Positions 54,001 to 62,000 of a stretch of 64,000 bases of DNA are shown one piece after another. Each line of letters opens with the position of its first letter. Position 1 is the first letter of the stretch. The notes under the pieces were generated by a model that ran no database searches, was not told the origin of the DNA, and saw only the letters and a program-made list of their open reading frames with translations. Both the position numbers and the translations under genes were made by a program. This stretch comes from JAXMAZ01 sp046350115 (GTDB lineage: Bacteria > Planctomycetota > Planctomycetia > Gemmatales > Gemmataceae), in assembly GCA_046350115.1 (NCBI GenBank), contig JAXMAZ010000009.1:124001-188000 (forward strand). The letters run 5' to 3'.

Positions 54001-55850
54001 ATCCTGGCCACCCGGGCGGCGGTCGGGTTCAGCTTCGCCCCGGCCGCGACCCAGGCCCGCATCAGCTTGTAGTACGGGTCGTCGGCCGTCACCAGTTGGC
54101 CGCCGGCGTGCGGCACCGCCCCGGTCGTCTTGAGCAGCATCAGGCTGTCGTCCGGGGCGGCCACGTTCACCCGCCGGCTGGCCAGGTCGTCGGTCAGCGC
54201 CCGGATGTCGAAGATGGCGTCGTACCCCCGCAGCGACAGCTTGAACCCGTTCTTCCCGGCCTGCGCCCCGTGGCAGGTGCCGGCGTTGCACCCGAGCCGG
54301 CTGAGCACCGGGGCCACGTCCCTGATGAAGTCCGGGGCGGACGCGACGGCCGCGGCCGTCGCCGTCGTGACGGGGGCCGGGGAGAACTCCTTAAGCGTCT
54401 TCCCGGTGGCCGCGTCGATCACCCGGACCCGCCCGTCCGACCCGGCGGCGGCGACCGCCTTGCCGTCCGGCCGGAAGGCGACCGCGTACACCCCGGCGGC
54501 CGGCAGGTTGACCGTCACCGGCTTGTCCAGGGCCGGGTTGGCGGCCCGCAGCTTGGCCAACTCCTCCCGCTCGGCCGGGGTGCGGTAGAAGACCTCCTTG
54601 CCCTCGATCGCCTGGATTCGGGCCTCGGCCTTCTTGTCGAACTCGGCCGGGTACGGGGCGATCAACAGTTGCCCGGCGTTGTCCAGGGCCGACCCGGCGA
54701 CGACGTGCTTGCCGTCCCGGCTGACCGCCACGCCGAACACCCGGCCGGTCAGGGCGGGGAGTTGCTTGATCAGGTTGGCGTCGTCGCCGATCTTGCGGGC
54801 GGAGGTGCGGAACAGCCGGTACACCTTCGGCGTGCCGTCCGACCCGCCGACCACCACCTCGTCCCGGTCCGGGTGCCGGGCGACGGCCTGGACCCCGCCC
54901 TTGAGCGCCCCCGGCGTAATACTGGTCACGTTGTCGATGAACCGCTGGGTCGCGACCTCCGTCAGCTTCACCGTCATGTCCCGGCCGACCGAGACGACGT
55001 GCGTCCCCTTCGGGTTGAACGTGGTGCCGAGCACCCAGTCGGAGTGCGTCCCCTGCTGCAACACCTGCTCACCGGTGGAGGCGTCGAACGCCCGGACGGT
55101 GTTGTCCGGGCAGCCGACCGCGAGCAGCTTGCCGTCCGGCGACCAGCTCGCCCCGTACACGGTGTCGAACCCGACCGCCTTCGACAGTAGCAGCTTCCCC
55201 TTGGCCACGTCCCACACCTGCAGCTCGCCGAACCGCCCCGGGCTGCCGCCGGCGACCGCCAGCCGCTTGCCGTCCGGCGAGAAGCTGACCGACTGCACCC
55301 GTTCGCTCAGCCCGACCAGCCGGCCGGCCAGCTTGCCGGTCTCCGGGTCGGTGAGCAGCACCTCGTGGAACCCGGCGACGGCCAGCCGCTTGCCGTTCGG
55401 CGAGTAGTCCACCGCAGTGATGACCGGCGGCCGGGTGTACACCGGCGGGTGGTCGGCGTCGTACTTGTTCGCAGCGGACGGCGGGCTGTCGTCCTTCGCC
55501 CCCTCCTTCACCCACCGGACGATCAGCTCCACTTCGGTCGGGTGCAGGGCCGGGCCGCTCTTAGGCATCAACGCCTTGCCGTCTTTGCCGGGGGTGATCT
55601 GTTTCACCAGCTCGCTGTCGGCCGGCTTGCCCGGGGCGACGGCGACCGCCCCGGAGTCGCCGGCCGCGAGCAGCTTGGCGAACTCGGTCATCACGTACCC
55701 GCCCTGGGCCTTGGCCGGCTGGTGGCAGCCCTGGCACTTGGCCTGGAGGACGGGGCGGACCTGCTTGGAGAAGCTGACCGGGTCGGCGGCGACGGCGGGG
55801 GCGGCCAGCGCAACGACGAGCAAACCGGGGAGAGATCGGGTCAACGGCAC
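51090..55850 (-). CDS. Cytochrome c-WD40-Ig-like-DUF1549-DUF1553 fusion protein
   Basis: 1,586 aa with a signal peptide (LVVALAAPAVAADP). Order: planctomycete cytochrome domain with Cys39-x2-Cys42-His43 (CQGCHQPAK); WD40 propeller (about 110-480, e.g. VQSVSFSPDGKRLAVAGGSP); a second heme-like motif CNAGTCHGAQAGKNGFKLSL; a bacterial Ig-like domain (PGEKQQFKVVASYTDGTTRD); DUF1549 (VYLDLTGLPPSADDVRAFL and NKCHDHPFERWTQDQYYHL); a DUF1553 core with ELADWLTSAANPYFARSYAN, interrupted by a coiled-coil (about 1150-1230) and a lectin-like beta insert; and the C-terminal part ending ALINSPAFLFNR. It is probably a surface or periplasmic protein paired with the downstream DUF1501 protein. Function unproven. 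Confidence 0.93.
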   Translation of the reverse strand: MPLTRSLPGLLVVALAAPAVAADPVSFSKQVRPVLQAKCQGCHQPAKAQGGYVMTEFAKLLAAGDSGAVAVAPGKPADSELVKQITPGKDGKALMPKSGPALHPTEVELIVRWVKEGAKDDSPPSAANKYDADHPPVYTRPPVITAVDYSPNGKRLAVAGFHEVLLTDPETGKLAGRLVGLSERVQSVSFSPDGKRLAVAGGSPGRFGELQVWDVAKGKLLLSKAVGFDTVYGASWSPDGKLLAVGCPDNTVRAFDASTGEQVLQQGTHSDWVLGTTFNPKGTHVVSVGRDMTVKLTEVATQRFIDNVTSITPGALKGGVQAVARHPDRDEVVVGGSDGTPKVYRLFRTSARKIGDDANLIKQLPALTGRVFGVAVSRDGKHVVAGSALDNAGQLLIAPYPAEFDKKAEARIQAIEGKEVFYRTPAEREELAKLRAANPALDKPVTVNLPAAGVYAVAFRPDGKAVAAAGSDGRVRVIDAATGKTLKEFSPAPVTTATAAAVASAPDFIRDVAPVLSRLGCNAGTCHGAQAGKNGFKLSLRGYDAIFDIRALTDDLASRRVNVAAPDDSLMLLKTTGAVPHAGGQLVTADDPYYKLMRAWVAAGAKLNPTAARVARIDLTPANPTVEKPGEKQQFKVVASYTDGTTRDVTKEAFIESGNADVAAASPRGGVLTAARRGEAPVLARYEGAYAATTITVMGDRSGFAWVEPPKFNRIDELTAAKWKRLKTLPSDLCSDLEIVRRVYLDLTGLPPSADDVRAFLADDRDSQIKRDALVDKLIGSKEYVEFWTNKWADLLQVNRKFLGAEGAVLFRKWIREHVEKNTPYDRFVREVLTAAGSNKDNPAAAYFKILRDPAATMENTTHLFLGVRFNCNKCHDHPFERWTQDQYYHLAAYFARVGLKEDPKAKGQKIGGTAVEGAKPLYEVVADVPTGEVKHDRTGAVTPPKFPYPLTTPDKKITPAPSRRAELADWLTSAANPYFARSYANRTWGYLFGVGIIEPIDDIRAGNPATNPELLDFLTSEFVKSGFDVRHLHRLICKSRTYQLSVEPNRWNADDKTNFSHATARRLPAEVLYDAVHKAVGAVSKIPGVPAGTRAAELPDAGIDLPSRFLGEFGRPVRESACECERTGGLQLGPVMALVNGQTVADAINDPANAVAKLAADVTDDDKLVNELFLRVLNRPATRAQIAACKPMLRAAQADHDRLTAALKAREDEVAPLRRKQETERRWALARAKGVLAAYEKELAPKRAEAEKQRQARVAAADKAVADYDKTRLPARVAAFEKAHAADAVKWTVLKPATLKTTGGAKLVAQPDGSIVASEKNGKGNYVVTFPTDLTGITAIRLEVLADEKLPGGGPGRAPNGNFVLNQFTVSAKPKDGPGVPVLFGNAVADFSQEGFDVKGASDGSPNGGKGWAVVPHTGVTHWAVFEAKQPFGSAGTTLTVTLSHSFSLADHTVGKFRVSVASAKPPVALGLADDYKAILATPADKRDAKQAAALAKYIKTQDPEYTKRTQAAAAARQPLPPDPKLIELQGIAAALSKPLSEDAKLVQLRKDVEYSTLQAKAARLTGAQDIAWALINSPAFLFNR

Positions 55851-56174
55851 GGGGAGGCTCCGGAGCGGCGGTCCACGGCCCAGGCGGGATGTTGCGGGCC
55901 GAGTTCAACTTGCGGTCGGCGGGGCGGTCGTCTTAGCCCCTCAATGATGCCCGATGGGCAGGCGGATGGGAAGTGAAAAATGAGGACAACGCGAAGGCCC
56001 ACGGACGACTGTCCGTGGGCGACTTTGATTCGCCGACAGAGTCGCAGGGATTAACATCGGGCGGTTGCCGCGGGCTGCCGGGCCGCCACGGAGGGCGGCC
56101 CACACCCCGTAGGGGCCGCCCGGACGTGGCCCGCGAATGGTCGTCCGCTGCGTCCCGCACCAACAACTGGACCG
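55851..56174. other. 324-bp intergenic region with stacked hairpins
   Basis: No gene is seen. It contains the hairpin at 55997-56020 and, at about 56080-56118, overlapping GC-rich palindromes (GGGCGGCCC and GGGCCGCCC) around a GTAGGGGCC that resembles a solitary REP. It is also the upstream region of the DUF1549/DUF1553 gene. Confidence 0.6.
55997..56020 (-). terminator. Hairpin downstream of the DUF1501 gene
   Basis: 10-bp perfect stem GCCCACGGAC / GTCCGTGGGC with a 4-base loop, about 155 bp after the minus-strand DUF1501 stop at 56175. There is no strong T-run, so the terminator role is tentative. Confidence 0.5.
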
Positions 56175-57500
56175 TCACCCCTTCCTCAACACCGGCACCG
56201 GGTCGAACCTCGCCCCCAGCACGGTCCGGCTGTCGCAGCCGAGCCAGCCGTCGAGGAGCGTCGCATAAACCCGGCGGAAGTCGGTGTGGTGCTTCAGGTC
56301 GCCGTTGTCCAGGTCGCTCAGGCTGGGGTGCTTGCCGACCGCCCCGCCCTTCGCCCCCGGGCCGACCACGAACAGACACGACCCTGCCCCGTGGTCCGTC
56401 CCCTTGCTGCCGTTCTCCTGCACCCGCCGGCCGAACTCGCTGAACGTCATCAGCAGCACCCGGTCGGCGTTCCCCGCGGTCTTGAGTGTTTCGAAGAAGG
56501 TGGCGACCGCGGTGCCGATCTGGTTGAGCAGCTGCTCGTGCTGGCGGAGTTGGTCGGAGTGGGTGTCGAACCCGCCAATCGTCAGGTAGAAGACCCGGGT
56601 GCCGAAGTCAGCGTTGACCATCTGGGCGACCAGCCCGAGGTTGCGGGCCAGCTCCCCGTTGCCTCCGTTCGGGAAGTTCACCCGCCCCTGCCGCTGGGCC
56701 TTCAGGTCTTCTTCGAGAATCTTCCGCAGCCGCTCGATGTTGGCGTAGGTCTGGAGCTGCGTCCGCTGCACGAACGGCCGCAGGTCGCCGGCCGCAGCCG
56801 GACTGGTCGGCAGGGCGGCCAGTTCCTCGATCAGCTTCCGCCGGGCCTCGTGCTGCGGCTCGGGGCTACCTGTAGCCGGCGTGCCGTCCGGTCGGACCCG
56901 CTGGAATGGGGCGTACTGGTTCTGGTAGCCGGCCGGTTTGAGGTCCAGCTCCAGGTCGAACGGCCGGGTCGGGTGGACGCTCGGCACGCCGGTGGGGGCG
57001 CCGCTCATGGCCAGCGGGAACTGCTCGACACCGATGTGCGCCGCCGGCACCGCCCCAGGCTGGAACTTCATGCCCCCCAGCCCGCGGCCGAGCCACCCGC
57101 TGCGGGTCTGCCGCTTCGGGTCGGCCGACTGCCAGACGTCCATGCTCTCGAAGTGCGAGCGGTCCGGGTTCGGGTAGCCGACCCCCTGCACCACCGCCAC
57201 CTGGCCCTGCTGGATCAGCCGGTCGAGCGACCGCAGCCCGGGGTTCAGACCGACGTGGTCGTCCACCCGGACGACCTGCTCCTTGGTCAGCCGGAGCGTC
57301 GGCCGGGCCTTGTGGTACAGGTCGTCGGCATAAGGGATGACGGTGTTCAGCCCGTCGTTCCCGCCGGTCATCTCTAGCACGACGAGGACGGTATCTTTGC
57401 CCGGGGCGGCGGCCCGGGCGGTGCGGGCGACGAACCCCGGCGCGGTGGCCGCCAGCGCCACCAGCGGCGACGACTTCAGGAACCGGCGGCGGTCGAACAT
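56175..57500 (-). CDS. DUF1501 (sulfatase-like) protein, Tat-exported
   Basis: 441 aa from ATG 57500 (MFDRRRFLKSSPLVALAATA), a clear twin-arginine leader; the open frame further upstream runs through a palindromic repeat and is discounted. DUF1501 blocks: VLVVLEMTGGNDGLNTVIPY, VAVVQGVGYPNPDRSHFESM, FYLTIGGFDTHSDQLRQHEQ, LLMTFSEFGRRVQENGSKGT and DHGAGSCLFVVGPG. This DUF1501 subgroup normally follows a DUF1800 gene, as here. It is the third gene of a minus-strand operon (HEAT protein, DUF1800, DUF1501), with a repeat inserted 13 bp before its start codon. Confidence 0.94.
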   Translation of the reverse strand: MFDRRRFLKSSPLVALAATAPGFVARTARAAAPGKDTVLVVLEMTGGNDGLNTVIPYADDLYHKARPTLRLTKEQVVRVDDHVGLNPGLRSLDRLIQQGQVAVVQGVGYPNPDRSHFESMDVWQSADPKRQTRSGWLGRGLGGMKFQPGAVPAAHIGVEQFPLAMSGAPTGVPSVHPTRPFDLELDLKPAGYQNQYAPFQRVRPDGTPATGSPEPQHEARRKLIEELAALPTSPAAAGDLRPFVQRTQLQTYANIERLRKILEEDLKAQRQGRVNFPNGGNGELARNLGLVAQMVNADFGTRVFYLTIGGFDTHSDQLRQHEQLLNQIGTAVATFFETLKTAGNADRVLLMTFSEFGRRVQENGSKGTDHGAGSCLFVVGPGAKGGAVGKHPSLSDLDNGDLKHHTDFRRVYATLLDGWLGCDSRTVLGARFDPVPVLRKG

Positions 57501-57513
57501 GGCGGACTCCTGT

Positions 57514-57607
57514 GTAGTCCGCTCGCTCCGCGAGCGGTCTGGACGGCATCCCGAATCGAAGCGTGCCGAGGGGCGAAGCCGATCCGCTCGCGGAGCGAGC
57601 GGGCTAC
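57514..57607. repeat. REPIN-like inverted hairpin pair, family E
   Basis: GTAG to CTAC. Each arm is a hairpin with stem CCGCTCGC/GCGAGCGG and a TCC or GGA loop, with a spacer of about 45 bases. It lies between DUF1800 and DUF1501 on the same strand. The right CTAC is the TAG stop of DUF1800. Confidence 0.93.
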
Positions 57608-59040
57608 GCCATCTGGAACAGCGGCAAGGTCGCAATCGCGTGGGCCGCCTCCCGCACCCGGCGGTCGCCGCCCGGCCCGACAAACTCCGTTAGCCTCGCC
57701 CGCACCCGGCCGTCCACCTCGCCGGGCATCGGCTGAAGCATCAGGTCCAGCAAGTACCCGACCCGGTCCGCCCCGGCCGGCCCGGACGGGTTCAGCCGGA
57801 CGGCGTGCGGCCCGCTCGCCCCCTGGAGCAGCCGCCAGGCCAGGTTGTGCCGGGCCAGGACGGTCGCGGTGTTCAGCCACGCCTCGCCGCCGTCCCACCC
57901 TTTCACGCTCGGCGGGGCGAACAGGTTCTGCCCGAGTTCCTGCAGCGCCGCCGACAGCGACTGGCCGACCGGCTCGGCCGGCAGCCGGGCGTCGAACATC
58001 CGCAGCAGGCCGACCGTGAACTCGGCCGGCCCCTTCACCCGCTGTCGCATCGCAAACCGCGAGTAGAAGTGCCGGGACCGGAAGATCACCTTCAGCACGT
58101 CGCCGACGTCCAGGTCCGTATCGCGGAGACGGTCGGCCAGCGGCTGCAACAGTGCGTCCGGCGGTGTCACCGCCTCGCCGACGAACCCGCGGTACAGCTT
58201 GCGGGCCAAGAACCGTGGGCAGGCCGGCCGGGCGAGCACGACCCGCACCACGTCCGCCCCGTCCCACTTGCCGGTCTGGCCGAGGACTGTCTTCGGCCCG
58301 TCGTCGTGCAGCGACCGGGCGAACACGAACGCCGGCTTGACCTGCGGGTTGTACCCCCGGTTCGGGTCCACCTCGGCGTTGGTGTGCCAGCCGGTGAACG
58401 CCCGCGCCGCCTCCCGCACGTCCGCCTCGGAGTAGTTACCCACCCCGAGGCAGAACAACTCCATCAGCTCGCGGGCGTAGTTCTCGTTCGGCTTGCCGCG
58501 GACGTTGCTGTTCGAGTCCAGCCAGACGAGCATGGCCGGGTCTTTGCTCACCGCCTGAACGAGCGGGCCGAACTTGCCGAGGGCGTGCGTGCGGAACAAC
58601 TGGTTCTGGTCCCGCATCAGGTCCGGCCGCTTCACCTTGCTGATGCTGGTGGCGAAGTGGTTGTGCCAGAACAGGGTCATCCGCTCCCGCAGCGGGTGCG
58701 GGGAGAGAACCATCCGGTGGACCCACCACCCTTCCAGGTCCACCCCGAGCGGGTCGGTCGGCTGGCCGGGCTGGCGGACCGTGCTGGCGGCCGGGGCAAC
58801 CGCGTCCATCACGCGATCGAACTCGTCCGCCCCGGGGCCGCCGGCGAAAAGCCGGGCGACGGCCGCTTCAGGCCCGGCGGCCACTGCAGCTTGCAGATCG
58901 GCCCAGTTCCCGGCGAACGCCGCGCGGCGGAGTAAGTGGCCGGCTTTGGGCAGATCCCACCTGTCGGACGCGGACGGCTGCCAGGCGGCCCACTCCCGGG
59001 TCGGGTCGAGGGCGGCCAGTTCGGCGGCGAGGTCGGTCAC
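57604..59040 (-). CDS. DUF1800-family protein
   Basis: 478 aa from GTG 59040 (MTDLAAELAALDPTREWAAW), which overlaps the upstream HEAT gene's stop by 4 bp (GTGA), indicating coupling; the longer upstream frame lies antisense-like within that gene. DUF1800 hallmarks: HLLRRAAFAGNWADLQAAV, MTLFWHNHFATSISKVKRPD, NENYARELMELFCLGVGNYS and ARAFTGWHTN. Function unknown; it is usually paired with a DUF1501 gene, as here, and both are exported or surface-associated in the models proposed for planctomycetes. The stop TAG (57604-57606) is provided by the CTAC end of the family E palindrome. Confidence 0.93.
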   Translation of the reverse strand: MTDLAAELAALDPTREWAAWQPSASDRWDLPKAGHLLRRAAFAGNWADLQAAVAAGPEAAVARLFAGGPGADEFDRVMDAVAPAASTVRQPGQPTDPLGVDLEGWWVHRMVLSPHPLRERMTLFWHNHFATSISKVKRPDLMRDQNQLFRTHALGKFGPLVQAVSKDPAMLVWLDSNSNVRGKPNENYARELMELFCLGVGNYSEADVREAARAFTGWHTNAEVDPNRGYNPQVKPAFVFARSLHDDGPKTVLGQTGKWDGADVVRVVLARPACPRFLARKLYRGFVGEAVTPPDALLQPLADRLRDTDLDVGDVLKVIFRSRHFYSRFAMRQRVKGPAEFTVGLLRMFDARLPAEPVGQSLSAALQELGQNLFAPPSVKGWDGGEAWLNTATVLARHNLAWRLLQGASGPHAVRLNPSGPAGADRVGYLLDLMLQPMPGEVDGRVRARLTEFVGPGGDRRVREAAHAIATLPLFQMA

Positions 59041-62000
59041 GGCCGGCCCTCCGGTTGGGCGGAACGGATGCGCTTCAGGGCGTCGGCCGCCGCAGCCCGC
59101 ACGACCGGATCCCAGTCGCGCGTGGCCAGTTCCAGTGCCGGAACCACGTGGGTGACCGGTCGACCGATCTCGCCGAGGGTCTGAATCATCAGCCGTCGCA
59201 TCGTCCGCACGTCGTACCCGTTCCAGGCGGCGGGAGCCAGGCTCTCGGGCACAAACACCCAGCCGCCCCGACTGCTCTTCACGGCGTCCGGCTGCGGGTC
59301 GGCGAACTCGGCCAACAGTTCTGCCAAGACGGGCACTACTCGGCCCCCGTCGCCGCTCACCCGCCAAAGCGCGACCGCCGCCTGGGAGCGGAGCCAAACG
59401 TCGTCGGTCGTCAGTGCCGAGCGGAGGGCCGCGGCGGACCGGGCGGCCGGCGGGCCGATGCGGCCGAGCGCCTCGGCCGCCTTGATCCGGGTGAAGCTGT
59501 CCCGGCCGGCGAGCAGAGGCGTGAGGGTCTGTACGGCGTCGGCCGCCGCCGGCCCGAACCGCCCGACGGCGTCGACCAGTTCGGCAAGGGTCGGTGTGCT
59601 GCGGTTGCCTGCGGCCAACCGGAGCGCGGTTCGCAGCTCGGCGTATGCCTCCTCCCGGCCCTCCGGGCAGCCGACCTGGGCGATCGCCACCGCGGCGTAC
59701 CGCCGGGCGTCCGGGTCCGCCAACAAGGCTGCCAGGGCCGGGCCGGCAGCCCGGCCGGCGGGTCCGGCCAGCCCCACCGCCCGCAGCTCGTCGGACCGGC
59801 CGAAGTCGCCGGCGGTGTGCAGTTGTTCGACGAGGACCGGCACGACCGACGGGTCATCGGCCGCCGCCCGGCCGAGTTCGGCAAGGGCGGCCGACCGGAG
59901 CGGGGCGCCGGCCGGGGTTAGGGCCAAGGATCGGACCACCGCCATCCCCTCCGCACCGGAAGCCCGGAGGGCAGCGAGGTGAGCCGACCCGATGTCCTGC
60001 GGGCGGCCCGATTTGACAGTGCCGGCCAGGAACCGGCCGAGGTCCGGGCAGTCGAACGCCCGCAGGGTGGCGACGGCCTGGCCGGTCAGGTGCCAGTACA
60101 CCCCCGGCGGCGGGTTGGCGACCACCGCCTTCAGGTCCGGGATCAGCTCCCGCAGCCGACCCGGTTTCGGCCCCGGGGTGGTGACGACGGTTAGAGCCTG
60201 CACCCGTAGCACCGGGTCGCGAACCGCCGCGATCAGAACGCCCGCCGCCGCGTCCGCCGACACCGGGTCGGCCTGCAGGGCGGACGCGGCGGCCACCCGC
60301 ACCGGCCCGGATGTATCGGCCAGGGCGGCGCGAAGAGCGGCAGCGACCAGCTCCGGGATCGGCCCCGGCCCGAGGACCGCCGAGGTCGCCTCCTGACGGG
60401 ATGTCTCGTCTCCCGTCCGGATCGCGTTCGCCACCTCACGGACTACGGCTACGGTCCGAGACTTGCCACGGTACGCGGCCCGGGCGGCGGCCCTGCGAAC
60501 CTCGGCGTCCGCGTCACCGGTCGCGGCCTCCAGGGCGGACAGAGTCGCCCGGTCGAGGGGCGACAACCGGCCGAGCAGCCGGGCGGCGTGCCGGCGGTCG
60601 TCGGCCGCCCCGCCGGCCAACATCTTCAGCAGCGCGGGTACCGCCTCGGCCTTGAACCGTTTCAACAGGGACTCGCCGTTCTGCCGGGTCGTGCGGTCGT
60701 CCGACCTGGCCATTGCAATCAGCTTTGGCACAACCGTCGGGCCGACCGCCTCGGCCGCCTGTAACCCCCAGACGGCCGCGGCCCCCTCCGGGCCGGGCCG
60801 GTCGAGGGCGGCGACGAGGAGTTTCACCCCGGGTTCGCCCATCGCCGCCAGCGCGGCCGCGGCCGGCCCGCCGGTGCCGAAGTCGGCCATCAACTCGGCC
60901 AGGTTGGTGGCGAGGTCGGCCAACTGTGGGGCGAACCGGTGGGCAAGTTGGACCCCGGCGTACCGGGCCGCCCGGTCCGGGTCGCGGAGCAGATCCCGGG
61001 CGGCGGGGAGTAAGGCCGCGTCGTGCTCCGGCCCGAGCTTTGTGAGCGCGGCCGCCGCGTGGCTGCGGGCCTGCCGGTCGGCGAGCATCTGCCGGAGGAT
61101 CCCGACGGCCTCCGCGGCTGTGGCCGGGTCGGCTTGCAGGAGCAGTTCGGCCGCCTGCGCCCGCTCGTGCGGCTGTCCCTGCCGGGTCAGTTCTCGGACG
61201 ACGGGGACGATCGGCCGGCGGTCTTCGGCGCGGTCCCGTAGCAGTTCGCGTGCGGCGGCCAGGCGTGTCGAGTTCTGTTCGGCGGTGAGCAGGGTCCGGA
61301 CGACCGGTTTCGCCCGGTCCGCCCACGGCGGGCCGAGCTTGCGGAGGGCGGTCACGGCTACCGTGCGAACGCCCTCGGGACCGTCCTTCGCCAGCGTCAT
61401 CAGGGTCTTTCCGGCCGCCTCCACGTCCGCCGGGTCGCCGACCCGGGCGAGGGCCATCGCCACCTGCGATCGGACGAGCGGGGTCGGGTCGGTGAGCAGC
61501 TCCCGCAGGGCTGGTAATGCCTGACCGGCCGCCACACGGGACAGCCGACCGACTTCCTGGATCGCCTGCAGCCGGGTGGCGGGGTCGCCCAGGAGCTGAG
61601 CGGTCAGCACCTCGGCCAACGCGGCGTCCGGGCTTAGCTCTCGCAGCCCGGTCATCGCCTGCATGCGGATATACTCGTTGCGGTCGGCAGCCAGGTCGGC
61701 GTACAGCCGGACGGCCTGCTCTCGCCCGTCCGGTCCGATCCGGGTCAAAACCCGGGCGGCCGACAGGCGAATGTTCGCGTCGGGGTCGGCGGCAGCCGCC
61801 ACCAGCCCGTCGCGGGCGGCCGATACATGCTCGGGGTCGGCCGTCAGTAGGGCCGCCAAGGCGACGGGCCGCCGATTCGTCGGGCCGTCAGTCAGCACCT
61901 TGTTGATGACCGCGACGGCCGCCGCCTTGTCCTCGGCTGTCACCGGCGCGAGCACGGCCGCCTCACCGCGTGGGGCCGGGGCCGGCTGGAGGAGCTGCCG

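Noticed and set aside
15517..57607. Repeats considered as a CRISPR array
   Set aside because: Copies are scattered singly between genes, are inverted pairs rather than regularly spaced direct repeats, and no cas gene is present.
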